A DNA stretch of 54,450 nt, taken from contig JAIMAL010000018.1 of assembly GCA_023511995.1 (NCBI GenBank), forward strand, positions 1 to 54,450, read 5' to 3'. The position numbers and the translations under genes are program-made. The notes below the pieces were generated by a model. The model did no database searches, was not told the origin of the DNA, and saw nothing but the letters and a program-made list of their open reading frames with translations. This document shows positions 9,276-17,575 of the stretch, piece by piece (within the stretch, counting starts at the first letter, position 1; every line of letters starts with the position of its first letter). Source of the stretch: Burkholderiales bacterium (GTDB lineage Bacteria; Pseudomonadota; Gammaproteobacteria; Burkholderiales; Thiobacteraceae).

Positions 9276-9303
9276 GATAAACTTCTCCCCATAGACGTTT
9301 ATC
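9276..9303. promoter_or_regulatory. Inverted repeat upstream of the Rrf2 gene, candidate operator
   Basis: GATAAAC (9276-9282) and GTTTATC (9297-9303) are perfect inverted arms separated by 14 bases, ending 7 bases before the start of the Rrf2-family regulator. The placement fits an autoregulatory operator. The spacing between arms is wide for an Rrf2 site, so this is a candidate only. Confidence 0.45.
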
Positions 9304-9310
9304 GACGGCC

Positions 9311-9790
9311 ATGATTCTCTCCCGCACCAGCCAGTACGCGATCCAGGCGCTGATCTTCATCGCCACCCAACCCAAGGGCCAGCCCGTGCTTAACCGGGAG
9401 ATCGCCAGCCATCTCAACGTGCCGCCGGCTTATCTGGCGAAGATCATGCAAAGTCTCTGCAAGGGCAACTTGTTGTATTCCTTTCGTGGCCGTCTGGGGG
9501 GGTTTTGTCTGCGCGAAGGTGCGGAAAAGACCGACCTCATGCAGGTGCTGGCCATCACCGAAGGTCCCGGCTTTGCCCAGGACTGCGTGCTGGGCCTCAA
9601 AGTCTGCTCCGACGCCACGGCTTGCCCCATGCACGCCAAGTGGCAACCCATCAAGAAAAAAGTCATCGCCCTCCTTCAGGAGCAGACCCTGGAGAAACTG
9701 GCCCGGGCGGTGCAGACCGGCAAGTATCGTCTGGCCGATCTCCCCGGCGGTGTGCTTTCCCCCCAGCGCGTGGAGCGCGAGCCCGCTTGA
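9311..9790 (+). CDS. Rrf2-family transcriptional regulator with three candidate Fe-S cysteines
   Basis: This 159-residue protein begins with the winged-helix domain of the Rrf2 family: MILSRTSQYAIQALIFIAT, the recognition part VPPAYLAKIMQSLCKGNLL and the wing RGRLGGF. After the dimerisation helix it has C92, C99 and C105 in DCVLGLKVCSDATACPMH. IscR and NsrR carry three cluster-ligating cysteines here, but with C-x5-C-x5-C spacing; this one is C-x6-C-x5-C. An iron-sulfur sensor of NO, oxygen or redox state is likely but inferred. It follows the heme A genes and precedes the Mla-like transporter. Confidence 0.85.
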   Translation: MILSRTSQYAIQALIFIATQPKGQPVLNREIASHLNVPPAYLAKIMQSLCKGNLLYSFRGRLGGFCLREGAEKTDLMQVLAITEGPGFAQDCVLGLKVCSDATACPMHAKWQPIKKKVIALLQEQTLEKLARAVQTGKYRLADLPGGVLSPQRVEREPA

Positions 9791-9808
9791 GGGTAAGCGG
9801 CCCGGCGC

Positions 9809-10948
9809 ATGCGCACCGACGCGAGCCTTTCCGCTACGCAAGCCGAAATCCTGAGCGGAGCTGACCGGCTCGACTGCCGGGGAGCCTGGACGCTGACGGG
9901 CATCGGCGGGCTGCACAGGCGCCTCGACGAGCTTCCCTGGCCTGCCTCGCGAGCGGTGAGTGTCCACTGTGCAGGGATCACGGCCCTCGATACCGCCGGG
10001 GCGTGGCTTTTGGCCGAGCTGGCCCGCCGCATCGAGAGCCGGGGCGGAGAGGTGCGTTTCCTCGGTCTATCGGCCGAGCATGAGATTCTTTTGCGCCTGG
10101 TGCGAAGCCGCGCGGCGAAACCTCTGCCACCGGCGCCACCTGCGCCGGGGGTGTTGGCCCGGCTGGGTATGGAGGTGGTGGCGCACCTTGCCGAGGCGAG
10201 GGGGATGCTGGCTTTCCTAGGCGAGGCAACGGTCACGCTGCTTAAGGGACTGCTTCATCCTGCGCGCTGGCGGGGGCGACATCTCATGCATCACCTCCAG
10301 CACACCGGCCTCGATGCCTTACCCATCCTAGGCCTCCTTTCCTTTCTCGTGGGGACGGTGATCGCCTACCAGGCGGCGAGCCAGCTTGCCCGTTACGGCG
10401 CGAATATCTTCGTCGTCGATCTCATCGCCCATTCCCTCCTGCGGGAACTGGCGCCGATGCTGGTGGCCGTCGTCGTCGCCGGCCGCTCCGGTTCCGCCTT
10501 CGCCGCACAAATCGGCACCATGAAGGTGGCCGAGGAAATCGATGCGCTGCGCACCCTGGGCGTCTCACCCCAGGAGATGCTGGTGTTGCCGCGCATGCTG
10601 GCGCTCTTGGTGGTCATGCCGCTGCTGACGGTTTATGCGGAGGTGCTGGGCGTGCTGGGGGGGTTCATCATCGCCTGGAGCCAACTGGGTGTGGATGCGA
10701 TGAGCTTTCTCGACCGTTTCGACGACACCATTCGCCTTTCCACCTTCCTTTTCGGCATCGGCAAGGCGCCGGTCTTTGCCGTCATCATCGCCCTCGTCGG
10801 CTGCTATCAGGGCTTTTCCGCTAGCGGCAGCGCGGACAGCGTGGGCAGGCACACGACGCGTTCGGTGGTGCAGGCCATTTTCCTCGTCATCATCGTCGAT
10901 GCCATTTTCTCGGTGCTGGCGAGTGTGACCCGCCTGGGGTTCCGTTGA
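9809..10948 (+). CDS. MlaE-type ABC transporter permease with N-terminal STAS domain
   Basis: The first 115 residues form a STAS-like domain (SVHCAGITALDTAGAWLLAEL). A Pro/Ala linker (PLPPAPPAPG) follows, then an MlaE-family permease with about five or six helices. The permease shows the hallmark stretches VGTVIAYQAASQLARYGANIF, LRELAPMLVAVVVAGRSGSAFAAQIGTMK and EEIDALRTLGVSP. MlaE permeases move phospholipids between the membranes with MlaF and an MCE protein. It is the first gene of a four-gene operon, 18 bases after the Rrf2 gene. In E. coli the STAS protein (MlaB) is separate; fused STAS-permeases are known in other groups. Confidence 0.9.
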   Translation: MRTDASLSATQAEILSGADRLDCRGAWTLTGIGGLHRRLDELPWPASRAVSVHCAGITALDTAGAWLLAELARRIESRGGEVRFLGLSAEHEILLRLVRSRAAKPLPPAPPAPGVLARLGMEVVAHLAEARGMLAFLGEATVTLLKGLLHPARWRGRHLMHHLQHTGLDALPILGLLSFLVGTVIAYQAASQLARYGANIFVVDLIAHSLLRELAPMLVAVVVAGRSGSAFAAQIGTMKVAEEIDALRTLGVSPQEMLVLPRMLALLVVMPLLTVYAEVLGVLGGFIIAWSQLGVDAMSFLDRFDDTIRLSTFLFGIGKAPVFAVIIALVGCYQGFSASGSADSVGRHTTRSVVQAIFLVIIVDAIFSVLASVTRLGFR

Positions 10949-10949
10949 C

Positions 10950-11720
10950 ATGAAAAGTGATTTCGCCGTCGAGGTGGAAGGGGTGGTGACCCATCTGGGT
11001 GGCGCCCGCATCCATGATGGCATCGAGTTTGCGGTGCGCCCCGGTGAAGTGTTCGCCATTGCCGGTCCCAGCGGTTGTGGCAAGTCCACGCTGCTCAAGG
11101 AAATGGTCATGCTGCTCACCCCCGACGCAGGGCGCATCCGCGTTCTGGGGCAGGACCTCGCCCGCCTGACGGAGGCCGAAGCGCAGTCCCTGCGCCGGCG
11201 CTGGGGCGTGATGTTCCAGGGCGGCGCCCTTTTCTCCGGTCTGACCGTCCTGGAAAACGTGGAATTGCCGCTGCGGGAACACACCAAGCTGACGGCGGCG
11301 GAAATCCGCGAGCTCGCCCGCATCAAGATCGCCCTTGCCGACCTGCCGCAAGACAGCGCGCACAAATATCCCCGGGAGCTGTCGGGTGGCCTGCGCAAGC
11401 GGGCCGCACTCGCCCGCGCCATCAGCCTCGACCCGGAGCTTCTCTTTCTCGATGAGCCCTCGGCGGGTCTCGATCCCGTCGCCGCCAGTGCCTTGGATGA
11501 GCTCATCCTTGGCTTGAAGGAGTCGCTGAAACTCACCATCATTGTGGTCACCCACGATCTGGATCTGCTCTGGCGTGTCACCGACCGGGTGGCCATCCTG
11601 GGCGAAGGGCGCGTCGTGGGGATCGGCAGCATGGCGCAACTTTCCCGCTCGGCGCATCCCCAGGTGCGGGAATATTTCCACGGGCCGCGGGGGCGGATTG
11701 TCCGCCCGGCTGGCGGCTAG
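10950..11720 (+). CDS. MlaF-type ABC transporter ATPase
   Basis: This 256-residue ATP-binding subunit has Walker A GPSGCGKST at about residues 36-44, the signature LSGGLRKR (the MlaF-like variant ending RKR), Walker B LLFLDEPSAGLDP and the switch histidine in VVTHDLD. It starts one base after the permease stop codon. It should energise lipid movement by the adjacent permease and MCE protein. Confidence 0.93.
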   Translation: MKSDFAVEVEGVVTHLGGARIHDGIEFAVRPGEVFAIAGPSGCGKSTLLKEMVMLLTPDAGRIRVLGQDLARLTEAEAQSLRRRWGVMFQGGALFSGLTVLENVELPLREHTKLTAAEIRELARIKIALADLPQDSAHKYPRELSGGLRKRAALARAISLDPELLFLDEPSAGLDPVAASALDELILGLKESLKLTIIVVTHDLDLLWRVTDRVAILGEGRVVGIGSMAQLSRSAHPQVREYFHGPRGRIVRPAGG

Positions 11721-11728
11721 TTGAGGTC

Positions 11729-12634
11729 ATGGAATCCCGTTTCAGCTACACCCTGGTGGGCCTTTTCGTCGTGGTCTTGGCAGCGGTGGCGATCGGCATC
11801 GCCTTCTGGCTCTATGCCGGCGGGCCGGAGGCATACCGCCAGCGCCTCTATTACGCCTACTTCGACGAATCCGTGGCGGGCCTCAACGTGAATGCGCCGG
11901 TGCGCTTCAAGGGGGTGGTCGTCGGCCGGGTGGTGGAAGTGGGTCTCGCGCCCGATGGTTCTGGTCGGGTGCGGCTTGCCCTGTCGGTGGAGGAGAAGGC
12001 CCCCATCCGCGCCGACACCGTGGCCACGCTGCGCATGCAGGGGCTCACCGGCCTGGTGCAGGTGGAGCTGTCCGGCGGCTCACCGGCGAGTCCCCCCCTG
12101 TTGCCGCCGCCGGGGGAGAAGGTGCCGGTCATTCCCACGCGGCCCTCCCTCGTCAGCCGCCTGGATACCGCGGTCACCACGGTGCTTGCCAATCTCAACC
12201 GCAGCGCGGAGAACCTCAACGCTCTGACCGATGAGGAGACCCGGCGCAGCCTGCGGGCGATCCTCGCCAATGTGGAGACCAGCACCCGGCTGCTTGCCCA
12301 GCAACTGCCCCTGGTGGACACCACCCTGCGCAACACGGCGCAGGCGAGCCACGAGGTGAGCCGGCTCGCCCACCGGCTGCAGGAGACTGCCGGCACGGTG
12401 GACCGCCTGGCGGAGGAAATCGCCCGTGCCGGCCGCGCCACCACGGGCGCGGCGGGGCAAGTGGAGACGCAACTGGCGCAAGTGGGGGCGCAGACCCTTC
12501 CCGAACTCAATGCTCTCCTCATGGACATGCGGGAGTTGGCGGCCACCCTGCGCCGGGCGGGCGAACGCCTGGAGCGGGAACCCGCTGGGCTGCTTTGGGG
12601 ACGGCCCGGACCCCCTCCAGGACCAGGGGAATAG
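11729..12634 (+). CDS. MlaD/MCE family lipid-binding protein
   Basis: The 301-residue protein has one N-terminal membrane helix (about residues 8-30) and a single MCE domain (about 40-120, with YYAYFDESVAGLNVNAPVRFKGV and the later LTGLVQVELSGG). A long helical C-terminus follows, rich in Ala, Arg, Glu and Thr, with a predicted coiled-coil character (residues 150-290). MCE proteins form hexameric channels for lipids in the periplasm. The long helical tail is closer to PqiB/LetB- or Mce-style proteins than to short MlaD. It is cotranscribed with the ATPase and the lipoprotein gene. Confidence 0.9.
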   Translation: MESRFSYTLVGLFVVVLAAVAIGIAFWLYAGGPEAYRQRLYYAYFDESVAGLNVNAPVRFKGVVVGRVVEVGLAPDGSGRVRLALSVEEKAPIRADTVATLRMQGLTGLVQVELSGGSPASPPLLPPPGEKVPVIPTRPSLVSRLDTAVTTVLANLNRSAENLNALTDEETRRSLRAILANVETSTRLLAQQLPLVDTTLRNTAQASHEVSRLAHRLQETAGTVDRLAEEIARAGRATTGAAGQVETQLAQVGAQTLPELNALLMDMRELAATLRRAGERLEREPAGLLWGRPGPPPGPGE

Positions 12635-12635
12635 G

Positions 12636-13256
12636 ATGCGGGATAAAACACACTCCTTTGCGCTTTGGCGGCTTGTGCCTGCTTGTCTGCTGCTCCCCCT
12701 TTTCCTGACGGGCTGTTTCGGCCCGCCGCGGGCGGAGGAGGTGAAGACCTACCTGCTGGATGCCAACTTCCCACCCGCGGCGGTGCGCAGGGGCGTGGTC
12801 CTGCTGGTGGCACCCCCTCGTGCCAGCCCCGGTTACGATACTGCCGCCATGGTCTATGGGCGGGGGCCGCAGGAGCTCAACCATTTTGCCCGTCATCGCT
12901 GGGCGGATGCGCCCGCCCGCATGCTCGCCCCCCTCATCGTGCAGGCCCTTGAGGGAAGCGGCGGTTTTGCCGCCGTGGTGACCCCGCCCACGGCCGCCCG
13001 CGCGGGTCTGCGCCTGGATACCGAAGTCGTGCGCCTGCGTCAGGATTTCGGCCGCCTGCCGAGCCGCGTGGAGTTCGTCCTGCGCGCCCAGCTCACCGAC
13101 CTGGCCTCGGGCGGGGTGGTGGCCTCGCGCACCTTTTCGGCAACCGTGGAAAGCGAACGGGACACGCCGGAGGCCGGGGCGCTGGCCGCCAACCGCGCCG
13201 TGAAGACGGTGCTTGATGAGCTTGCCGCGTGGGCGGCGCAGAGCATCTCCCCGTGA
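12636..13256 (+). CDS. ABC-type transport auxiliary lipoprotein (PqiC/YmbA-like)
   Basis: The protein starts with a lipoprotein signal peptide whose lipobox is LTGC (cysteine at about residue 26), then a 180-residue periplasmic domain. It carries the pattern of the auxiliary lipoproteins of MCE transporters: YLLDANF near the start, RWADAPARMLAPLIVQAL in the middle, and SRVEFVLRAQLTD with a FSATVE stretch later. It probably sits in the outer membrane and receives the MCE channel. The ATG lies one base after the MlaD-like stop codon. A PqiC-type partner with an MlaE/F-type engine is worth noting. Confidence 0.85.
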   Translation: MRDKTHSFALWRLVPACLLLPLFLTGCFGPPRAEEVKTYLLDANFPPAAVRRGVVLLVAPPRASPGYDTAAMVYGRGPQELNHFARHRWADAPARMLAPLIVQALEGSGGFAAVVTPPTAARAGLRLDTEVVRLRQDFGRLPSRVEFVLRAQLTDLASGGVVASRTFSATVESERDTPEAGALAANRAVKTVLDELAAWAAQSISP

Positions 13257-13267
13257 TGCCGGCGGGG

Positions 13268-13296
13268 GTGACAGGGGCGGCCAAAATCCGGATAAT
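13268..13296 (+). promoter_or_regulatory. Sigma70-type promoter for the Sco1 gene
   Basis: GTGACA (13268-13273) and GATAAT (13291-13296) are separated by exactly 17 bases; each differs from the consensus by one base. The expected start is near 13303, about 20 bases before the Sco1 ATG. This would make the Sco1 gene independent of the upstream lipid-transport operon. Confidence 0.65.
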
Positions 13297-13322
13297 GCGC
13301 TCCCATTTCTGCGTTCGCTGCC

Positions 13323-13910
13323 ATGGCTGCCTTGCTTCGCCTCTTCTGCGCCACCCTCCTCTTCACGCTTGCGGCGTGTGGAGGCAAGCCTGCCCCCTTC
13401 CAGGGCACCGACATCACTGGCGCCGACTGGGGCCGGGATTTCCACCTCACGGACCATACGGGCCAACCCCGCAGCCTGGCCGATTTCCGCGGCAAGGTGG
13501 TGGTGCTCTTCTTTGGCTACACCCACTGTCCCGACGTGTGTCCCACCACCCTGGGGGAAATGGCGCAGGTCATGAAACGGCTCGGCCCCGAGGCGGAACG
13601 GGTGCAGGTGCTGTTCGTCACCCTGGACCCCCAGCGCGATACCCCGCTGCTGCTCGCCCAGTACGTGCCGGCCTTTGATCCCCGTTTCCTCGGCCTTTAC
13701 GGGGACGAGGCCGCCATCCGCAAAACTGCTGCCGATTTCAAGGTCTTCTACCAGAAGCAGGCGGGGACAGGGGAAAAGAGCTATACCTTGGATCACAGCG
13801 CGAACACCTATGTGTTCGACCCCCAGGGGCGGTTGCGCCTCCTCTTCGGCTACGGTGCGGACGTGGAGCAAATCGTCCACGATATCAAGCTCTTGCTGGC
13901 GGGGGCGTAA
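13323..13910 (+). CDS. SCO1/SenC family copper chaperone lipoprotein
   Basis: Sco proteins deliver copper, or reduce the cysteines, for CuA assembly and also support cbb3 oxidase. The 195-residue protein has a signal peptide with the lipobox LAAC (C19). A thioredoxin-fold domain has the copper motif CPDVC (C69, C73 in FFGYTHCPDVCPTTLGEM) and the third ligand H158 in DHSANTYVFDPQG. All three ligands are intact, unlike the Sco-like protein in the aa3 cluster. It sits between the lipid transporter and ccoN with its own promoter. Confidence 0.93.
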   Translation: MAALLRLFCATLLFTLAACGGKPAPFQGTDITGADWGRDFHLTDHTGQPRSLADFRGKVVVLFFGYTHCPDVCPTTLGEMAQVMKRLGPEAERVQVLFVTLDPQRDTPLLLAQYVPAFDPRFLGLYGDEAAIRKTAADFKVFYQKQAGTGEKSYTLDHSANTYVFDPQGRLRLLFGYGADVEQIVHDIKLLLAGA

Positions 13911-13938
13911 GGGCGCGGGGCGGCCGCCCCCGGCGGGC

Positions 13939-13968
13939 TTGCCGGAGAAAAGCAGTTCAGAATATACT
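13939..13968 (+). promoter_or_regulatory. Possible promoter for the cbb3 operon
   Basis: TTGCCG (13939-13944) and TATACT (13963-13968) are separated by 18 bases and lie about 90 bases upstream of ccoN in an AT-richer stretch. I found no convincing FNR/ANR box (TTGAT-N4-ATCAA), although oxygen control would be expected for cbb3 genes. Confidence 0.45.
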
Positions 13969-14054
13969 TATCAGTTAATTTCGTTCGAAAAGGGCGCCAG
14001 CCGGCGTGATCCTTGTGGGGCTCACCTCGGTTCGCAAGCAATCGGAGAAAAACC

Positions 14055-15512
14055 ATGGCGATCGCAGTGACAGAAAAGGAGCAGTACAACTTCGACGTCG
14101 TCCGCAAGTTTGCGGTGATGTCCCTGGTGTGGGGTGTGGTGGGCATGCTGGCCGGCGTGTATATCGCCTCCGAGCTTGCCTGGCCCTTTCTCAATTTCGA
14201 CATTCCCTACATCACCTTCGGTCGTCTGCGGCCGGTGCATACCAGCGGCGTGATTTTCGGCTTCGGCGGCTCCGCCCTGTTCGCCACCTCCTATTACGTG
14301 GTGCAGCGCACCTGCCAGACCCGGCTCATTTCCGATGCGCTCGCCAACTTCACTTTCTGGGGCTGGCAGGCGGTGATCGTGCTGGCCGCCGTCTCCTATG
14401 TGCTGGGCTATTCGCAAGGCCGTGAATATGCCGAGATGGAGTGGCCCATTGATCTGCTCATCGAAGTGGTGTGGATTGCCTATGCCATCGTCTTCATCGG
14501 CACCATCATGCGGCGCAAGCAGCCCCACATCTATGTTGCCAACTGGTTCTATATCGCCTTCATTCTGGCCACCGCGCTGCTGCACACCTTCAACAACCTG
14601 GCGGTGCCGGTGAGCCTGTTCTCCATGAAATCCTACAGCCTGTTTGCCGGCGCGCAGGATGCCATGACCCAATGGTGGTACGGCCACAATGCGGTGGGTT
14701 TCTTCCTCACCGCGGCCTTCCTCGGCATGATGTACTACTTCGTGCCCAAGCAGGCAGGGCGGCCCATTTATTCCTACCGCCTCTCCATCGTCCATTTCTG
14801 GGCGCTGTCCTTCCTCTACATGTGGGTGGGCACGCATCACCTGCACTGGACCGCGATTCCGGACTGGACCTCCACCCTGGCGGCGACTTTCTCCATCATG
14901 CTGCTTCTGCCCTCGTGGGGGGGCATGATCAACGGCATCATGACCCTCTCGGGTGCCTGGGACAAACTGCGCACCGACCCCATCATCCGTTTCATGGCAG
15001 TGGCGCTCTCCTTCTACGGCATGTCCACCTTCGAGGGTCCGATGATGTCCCTCAAGAGCGTGAACGCGCTTTCCCATTACACCGACTGGACCGTGGGCCA
15101 TGTGCATTCGGGTGCCCTGGGATGGGTCGCGATGATCACCTTCGGCTCCCTCTATCACATGATGCCCAAGCTGTGGAACACCAAGCTCTACAGCCTCAAG
15201 CTCGTCTACTGGCATTTCTGGCTGGCCACCATCGGCGTGCTGCTCTACATCACTGCCATGTGGGCCTCCGGCATCGGGCAGGGCCTGATGTGGCGCACCT
15301 TCGATGACTTCGGCAACCTCAAATACTCGTTCATCGAGACCGTGATTGCCATGCATCCGGCCTACGTCATGCGGGCCGTAGGGGGCATGGTGTTCCTCTC
15401 CGGGGTGCTCCTGATGGCCTACAACATCTACATGACCATCCGTCAGGGCCAGCGTGAAGCCGCCGAGCTGGAAGCCAAACTGGCCGCCAAACTGGCCCGG
15501 GCCGGCGCCTGA
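14055..15512 (+). CDS. ccoN: cbb3-type cytochrome c oxidase subunit I
   Basis: This catalytic subunit of the high-affinity C-type oxidase has 485 residues and about twelve helices. Family motifs include [46 protein letters not shown] (heme/CuB histidine and the catalytic-tyrosine region of C-type oxidases), [15 protein letters not shown] with the two CuB histidines, and [14 protein letters not shown] with the heme ligands. The ATG follows GGAGAAAAACC; an upstream in-frame extension is not needed. It opens the ccoNOQP operon, which should work at low oxygen. Confidence 0.97.
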   Translation: MAIAVTEKEQYNFDVVRKFAVMSLVWGVVGMLAGVYIASELAWPFLNFDIPYITFGRLRPVHTSGVIFGFGGSALFATSYYVVQRTCQTRLISDALANFTFWGWQAVIVLAAVSYVLGYSQGREYAEMEWPIDLLIEVVWIAYAIVFIGTIMRRKQPHIYVANWFYIAFILATALLHTFNNLAVPVSLFSMKSYSLFAGAQDAMTQWWYGHNAVGFFLTAAFLGMMYYFVPKQAGRPIYSYRLSIVHFWALSFLYMWVGTHHLHWTAIPDWTSTLAATFSIMLLLPSWGGMINGIMTLSGAWDKLRTDPIIRFMAVALSFYGMSTFEGPMMSLKSVNALSHYTDWTVGHVHSGALGWVAMITFGSLYHMMPKLWNTKLYSLKLVYWHFWLATIGVLLYITAMWASGIGQGLMWRTFDDFGNLKYSFIETVIAMHPAYVMRAVGGMVFLSGVLLMAYNIYMTIRQGQREAAELEAKLAAKLARAGA

Positions 15513-15535
15513 TTGCGGGCAGGAAGGATACCGAC

Positions 15536-16282
15536 ATGAACTTCAGCTTCAAGCACGAGTGGATCGAAACCAACGTCGGCGTGATGCTGGTGCTGACCAT
15601 GATCGTCATCAGCATCGGCGGGCTGGTGGAAATCGCGCCCCTGTTCCTGGTGAAGAGCACGGTGGAGCAGGTGGAGGGGGTCCGTCCCTACACCCCGCTG
15701 GAGGCACGGGGCCGGGATATCTACATCCGCGAGGGTTGCTATACCTGCCATTCGCAGATGATCCGGCCCTTCCGTGACGAGGCGCTGCGCTACGGCCATT
15801 ATTCCCTGGCGGCGGAGTCCCAGTACGATCACCCCTTCCAGTGGGGTTCCAAGCGCACCGGCCCGGATCTGGCGCGGGTGGGCAAAAAATACTCCAACGA
15901 GTGGCACGTCGCCCATCTGAAGGACCCCAGCGCCATGGTGCCCGGCTCGGTGATGCCCCGCTATCCGTGGCTTGCCACCACCGTGCTGGATACCTCCGAC
16001 GTGGTGGATCGTCTCAAGGCCCTGCGGGCGGTCGGGGTGCCCTATTCCCTCACCCAGGCGGAGTATGAGCGCAACGTCAAGCAGTTCGGCGAAGCCATCG
16101 CCCGCCAGCTTCACATTCCGGACGCCAAGGAGAACCTCATCCGCCAGGCCACCGAGGGCAATTACGACGGTGATCCTTCCACGGTCACCGAGATGGACGC
16201 CTTGGTGGCTTATCTCCAGGTGTTGGGCACCATGGTGGATTTCAGCAAATACGACGACGATTACTTCGTCAAATTCCGCTAG
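15536..16282 (+). CDS. ccoO: cbb3-type cytochrome c oxidase subunit II (monoheme cytochrome c)
   Basis: CcoO carries one c-type heme and feeds electrons into CcoN. The 248-residue protein has an N-terminal membrane anchor (about residues 17-38) and the heme motif CYTCH (C68, C71, H72) in the conserved [16 protein letters not shown] family signature is [20 protein letters not shown]. The distal heme methionine is likely in this last stretch. AGGAAGG lies before the ATG. Length is usual for the family. Confidence 0.96.
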   Translation: MNFSFKHEWIETNVGVMLVLTMIVISIGGLVEIAPLFLVKSTVEQVEGVRPYTPLEARGRDIYIREGCYTCHSQMIRPFRDEALRYGHYSLAAESQYDHPFQWGSKRTGPDLARVGKKYSNEWHVAHLKDPSAMVPGSVMPRYPWLATTVLDTSDVVDRLKALRAVGVPYSLTQAEYERNVKQFGEAIARQLHIPDAKENLIRQATEGNYDGDPSTVTEMDALVAYLQVLGTMVDFSKYDDDYFVKFR

Positions 16283-16291
16283 GCGGGGCCA

Positions 16292-16540
16292 ATGCTCGAA
16301 TGGCTTTCCCATCCGGAGAACAGCAAGCCGCTCGGGCTGTTGATTTTCTTCGTCACCTTCCTGGGCATCCTCTGGTTCGTCTTCGGCAACAGGCAGCGCG
16401 GCCAGAAGCTGGAATCCTACAAGGACATCCCCTTCCTCGATGAGGAAGAGCAAGCACCGGGTGTCCACCCCGGCGCCGCCAAGGCCGGGGATGGCGAAGG
16501 GGGGGCAAGGACTGGCAGTGATATGAAAGGCAAGTCATGA
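16292..16540 (+). CDS. ccoQ: cbb3-type oxidase subunit CcoQ
   Basis: The 82-residue protein has one helix (GLLIFFVTFLGILWFVFG) followed by a polar tail with KDIPFLDEE, typical of CcoQ/FixQ, a small subunit that stabilises the complex. The tail after that motif is longer than in short FixQ proteins and is Gly/Ala/Lys-rich. Its stop codon overlaps the ccoP start in ATGA. Confidence 0.9.
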   Translation: MLEWLSHPENSKPLGLLIFFVTFLGILWFVFGNRQRGQKLESYKDIPFLDEEEQAPGVHPGAAKAGDGEGGARTGSDMKGKS

Positions 16541-17457
16541 GCAAGGAAAGATTGCAGTCGCATACCGTGCAGACCACCGGGCATGCCTGGGATGGGGACC
16601 TGCAGGAATACAATAACCCGCTGCCCCGCTGGTGGGTATGGGCCTTCTATCTCACCATCCTCTTCGCCGTTGTCTATTGGGTGCTCTATCCCGCCTGGCC
16701 GCTGGGTAAGGGCTACACCACGGGGGTAGCCAAGGTGACCTATGTCAACGCCAAAGGCGAGACCGTCACCACCCACTGGAACACCCGCGCCGAACTGATG
16801 GCCGAGATGAACGAGGCGGCGAAGGCGCAGAAACCCTATTACGACCGCATCGCCGCCCTGCCCCTGGAGCAGATCGCCAAGGACCCGGAGCTCAATAGCT
16901 TCGTGATCTCCGCCGGCAAGCAATTGTTCGGGGACAACTGCGCCGCCTGCCATCAGGCCGGTGGCCAGGGTGTGGTGGGCCACTTCCCCAATCTCACCGA
17001 TGATGACTGGCTGTACGGGGGCACGCTGGAGAGAATCCACGAAACCCTCCTCTACGGTCGTCGCGGCTTCATGCCCGCCTTTGGCACGGTGCTCACCGGC
17101 GAGCAGATCGAGGCCCTTGCCCACTACGTGCTTTCCCTGTCCGGGGAGAAGGCCGATGCCGCCAAGGCGCAGGCGGGCAATGCGCTCTTCCATTCCATGG
17201 ATGCCATGTGCTTCTACTGCCACGGCGACGATGGCAAGGGACGCCAGGAAGTGGGTTCCGCCAATCTCACCGACAAAATCTGGCTGTGGGCCAACGTGCC
17301 CGCCGCCGATACGCCAGAGAAAAAGGTGGAAGCGGTGAAGACCGTCATCCGTCAGGGCCTCAACAAGGGGGTGATGCCGGCCTGGAAGGATCGTCTCAAG
17401 CCCGAGCAGATCAAGCTCCTTGCCGTCTACGTGCACGAATTGGGCGGCGGCAAGTAA
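16537..17457 (+). CDS. ccoP: cbb3-type cytochrome c oxidase subunit III (diheme cytochrome c)
   Basis: CcoP accepts electrons from soluble cytochromes and passes them to CcoO. The 306-residue protein has the N-terminal family motif DGDLQEYNNPLPRWW and one membrane helix (about 30-50). Two cytochrome c domains follow with heme motifs CAACH (C135-H139) and CFYCH (C225-H229). The methionine ligands are in GFMPAFG and GVMPAWK. It completes ccoNOQP, and a hairpin with a short T-tract follows. Confidence 0.96.
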   Translation: MSKERLQSHTVQTTGHAWDGDLQEYNNPLPRWWVWAFYLTILFAVVYWVLYPAWPLGKGYTTGVAKVTYVNAKGETVTTHWNTRAELMAEMNEAAKAQKPYYDRIAALPLEQIAKDPELNSFVISAGKQLFGDNCAACHQAGGQGVVGHFPNLTDDDWLYGGTLERIHETLLYGRRGFMPAFGTVLTGEQIEALAHYVLSLSGEKADAAKAQAGNALFHSMDAMCFYCHGDDGKGRQEVGSANLTDKIWLWANVPAADTPEKKVEAVKTVIRQGLNKGVMPAWKDRLKPEQIKLLAVYVHELGGGK

Positions 17458-17534
17458 GCAGGCGGCCAGGGTGCCCGCGGCCAGCTTCTTCATGGTCCGC
17501 GTGGGCTGCCCTGCGGCCCGTCGTCTTCCCCCTT

Positions 17535-17560
17535 GACCCCGCCCCGTGGCGGGGTCTTTT
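17535..17560 (+). terminator. Intrinsic terminator or attenuator between ccoP and ccoG
   Basis: GACCCCGCC (17535-17543) pairs with GGCGGGGTC (17548-17556) across a four-base loop, followed by TTTT. It lies only 15 bases before the ccoG start. It may end the structural operon with partial read-through into the assembly genes ccoGHIS, for which I see no other promoter. Confidence 0.72.
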
Positions 17561-17575
17561 CATCCGAGGACTGGC

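Noticed and set aside
13911-14054. FNR/ANR box upstream of ccoN
   Set aside because: I looked for TTGAT-N4-ATCAA and found nothing close. TTATCAGTTAATTT is not a good match.
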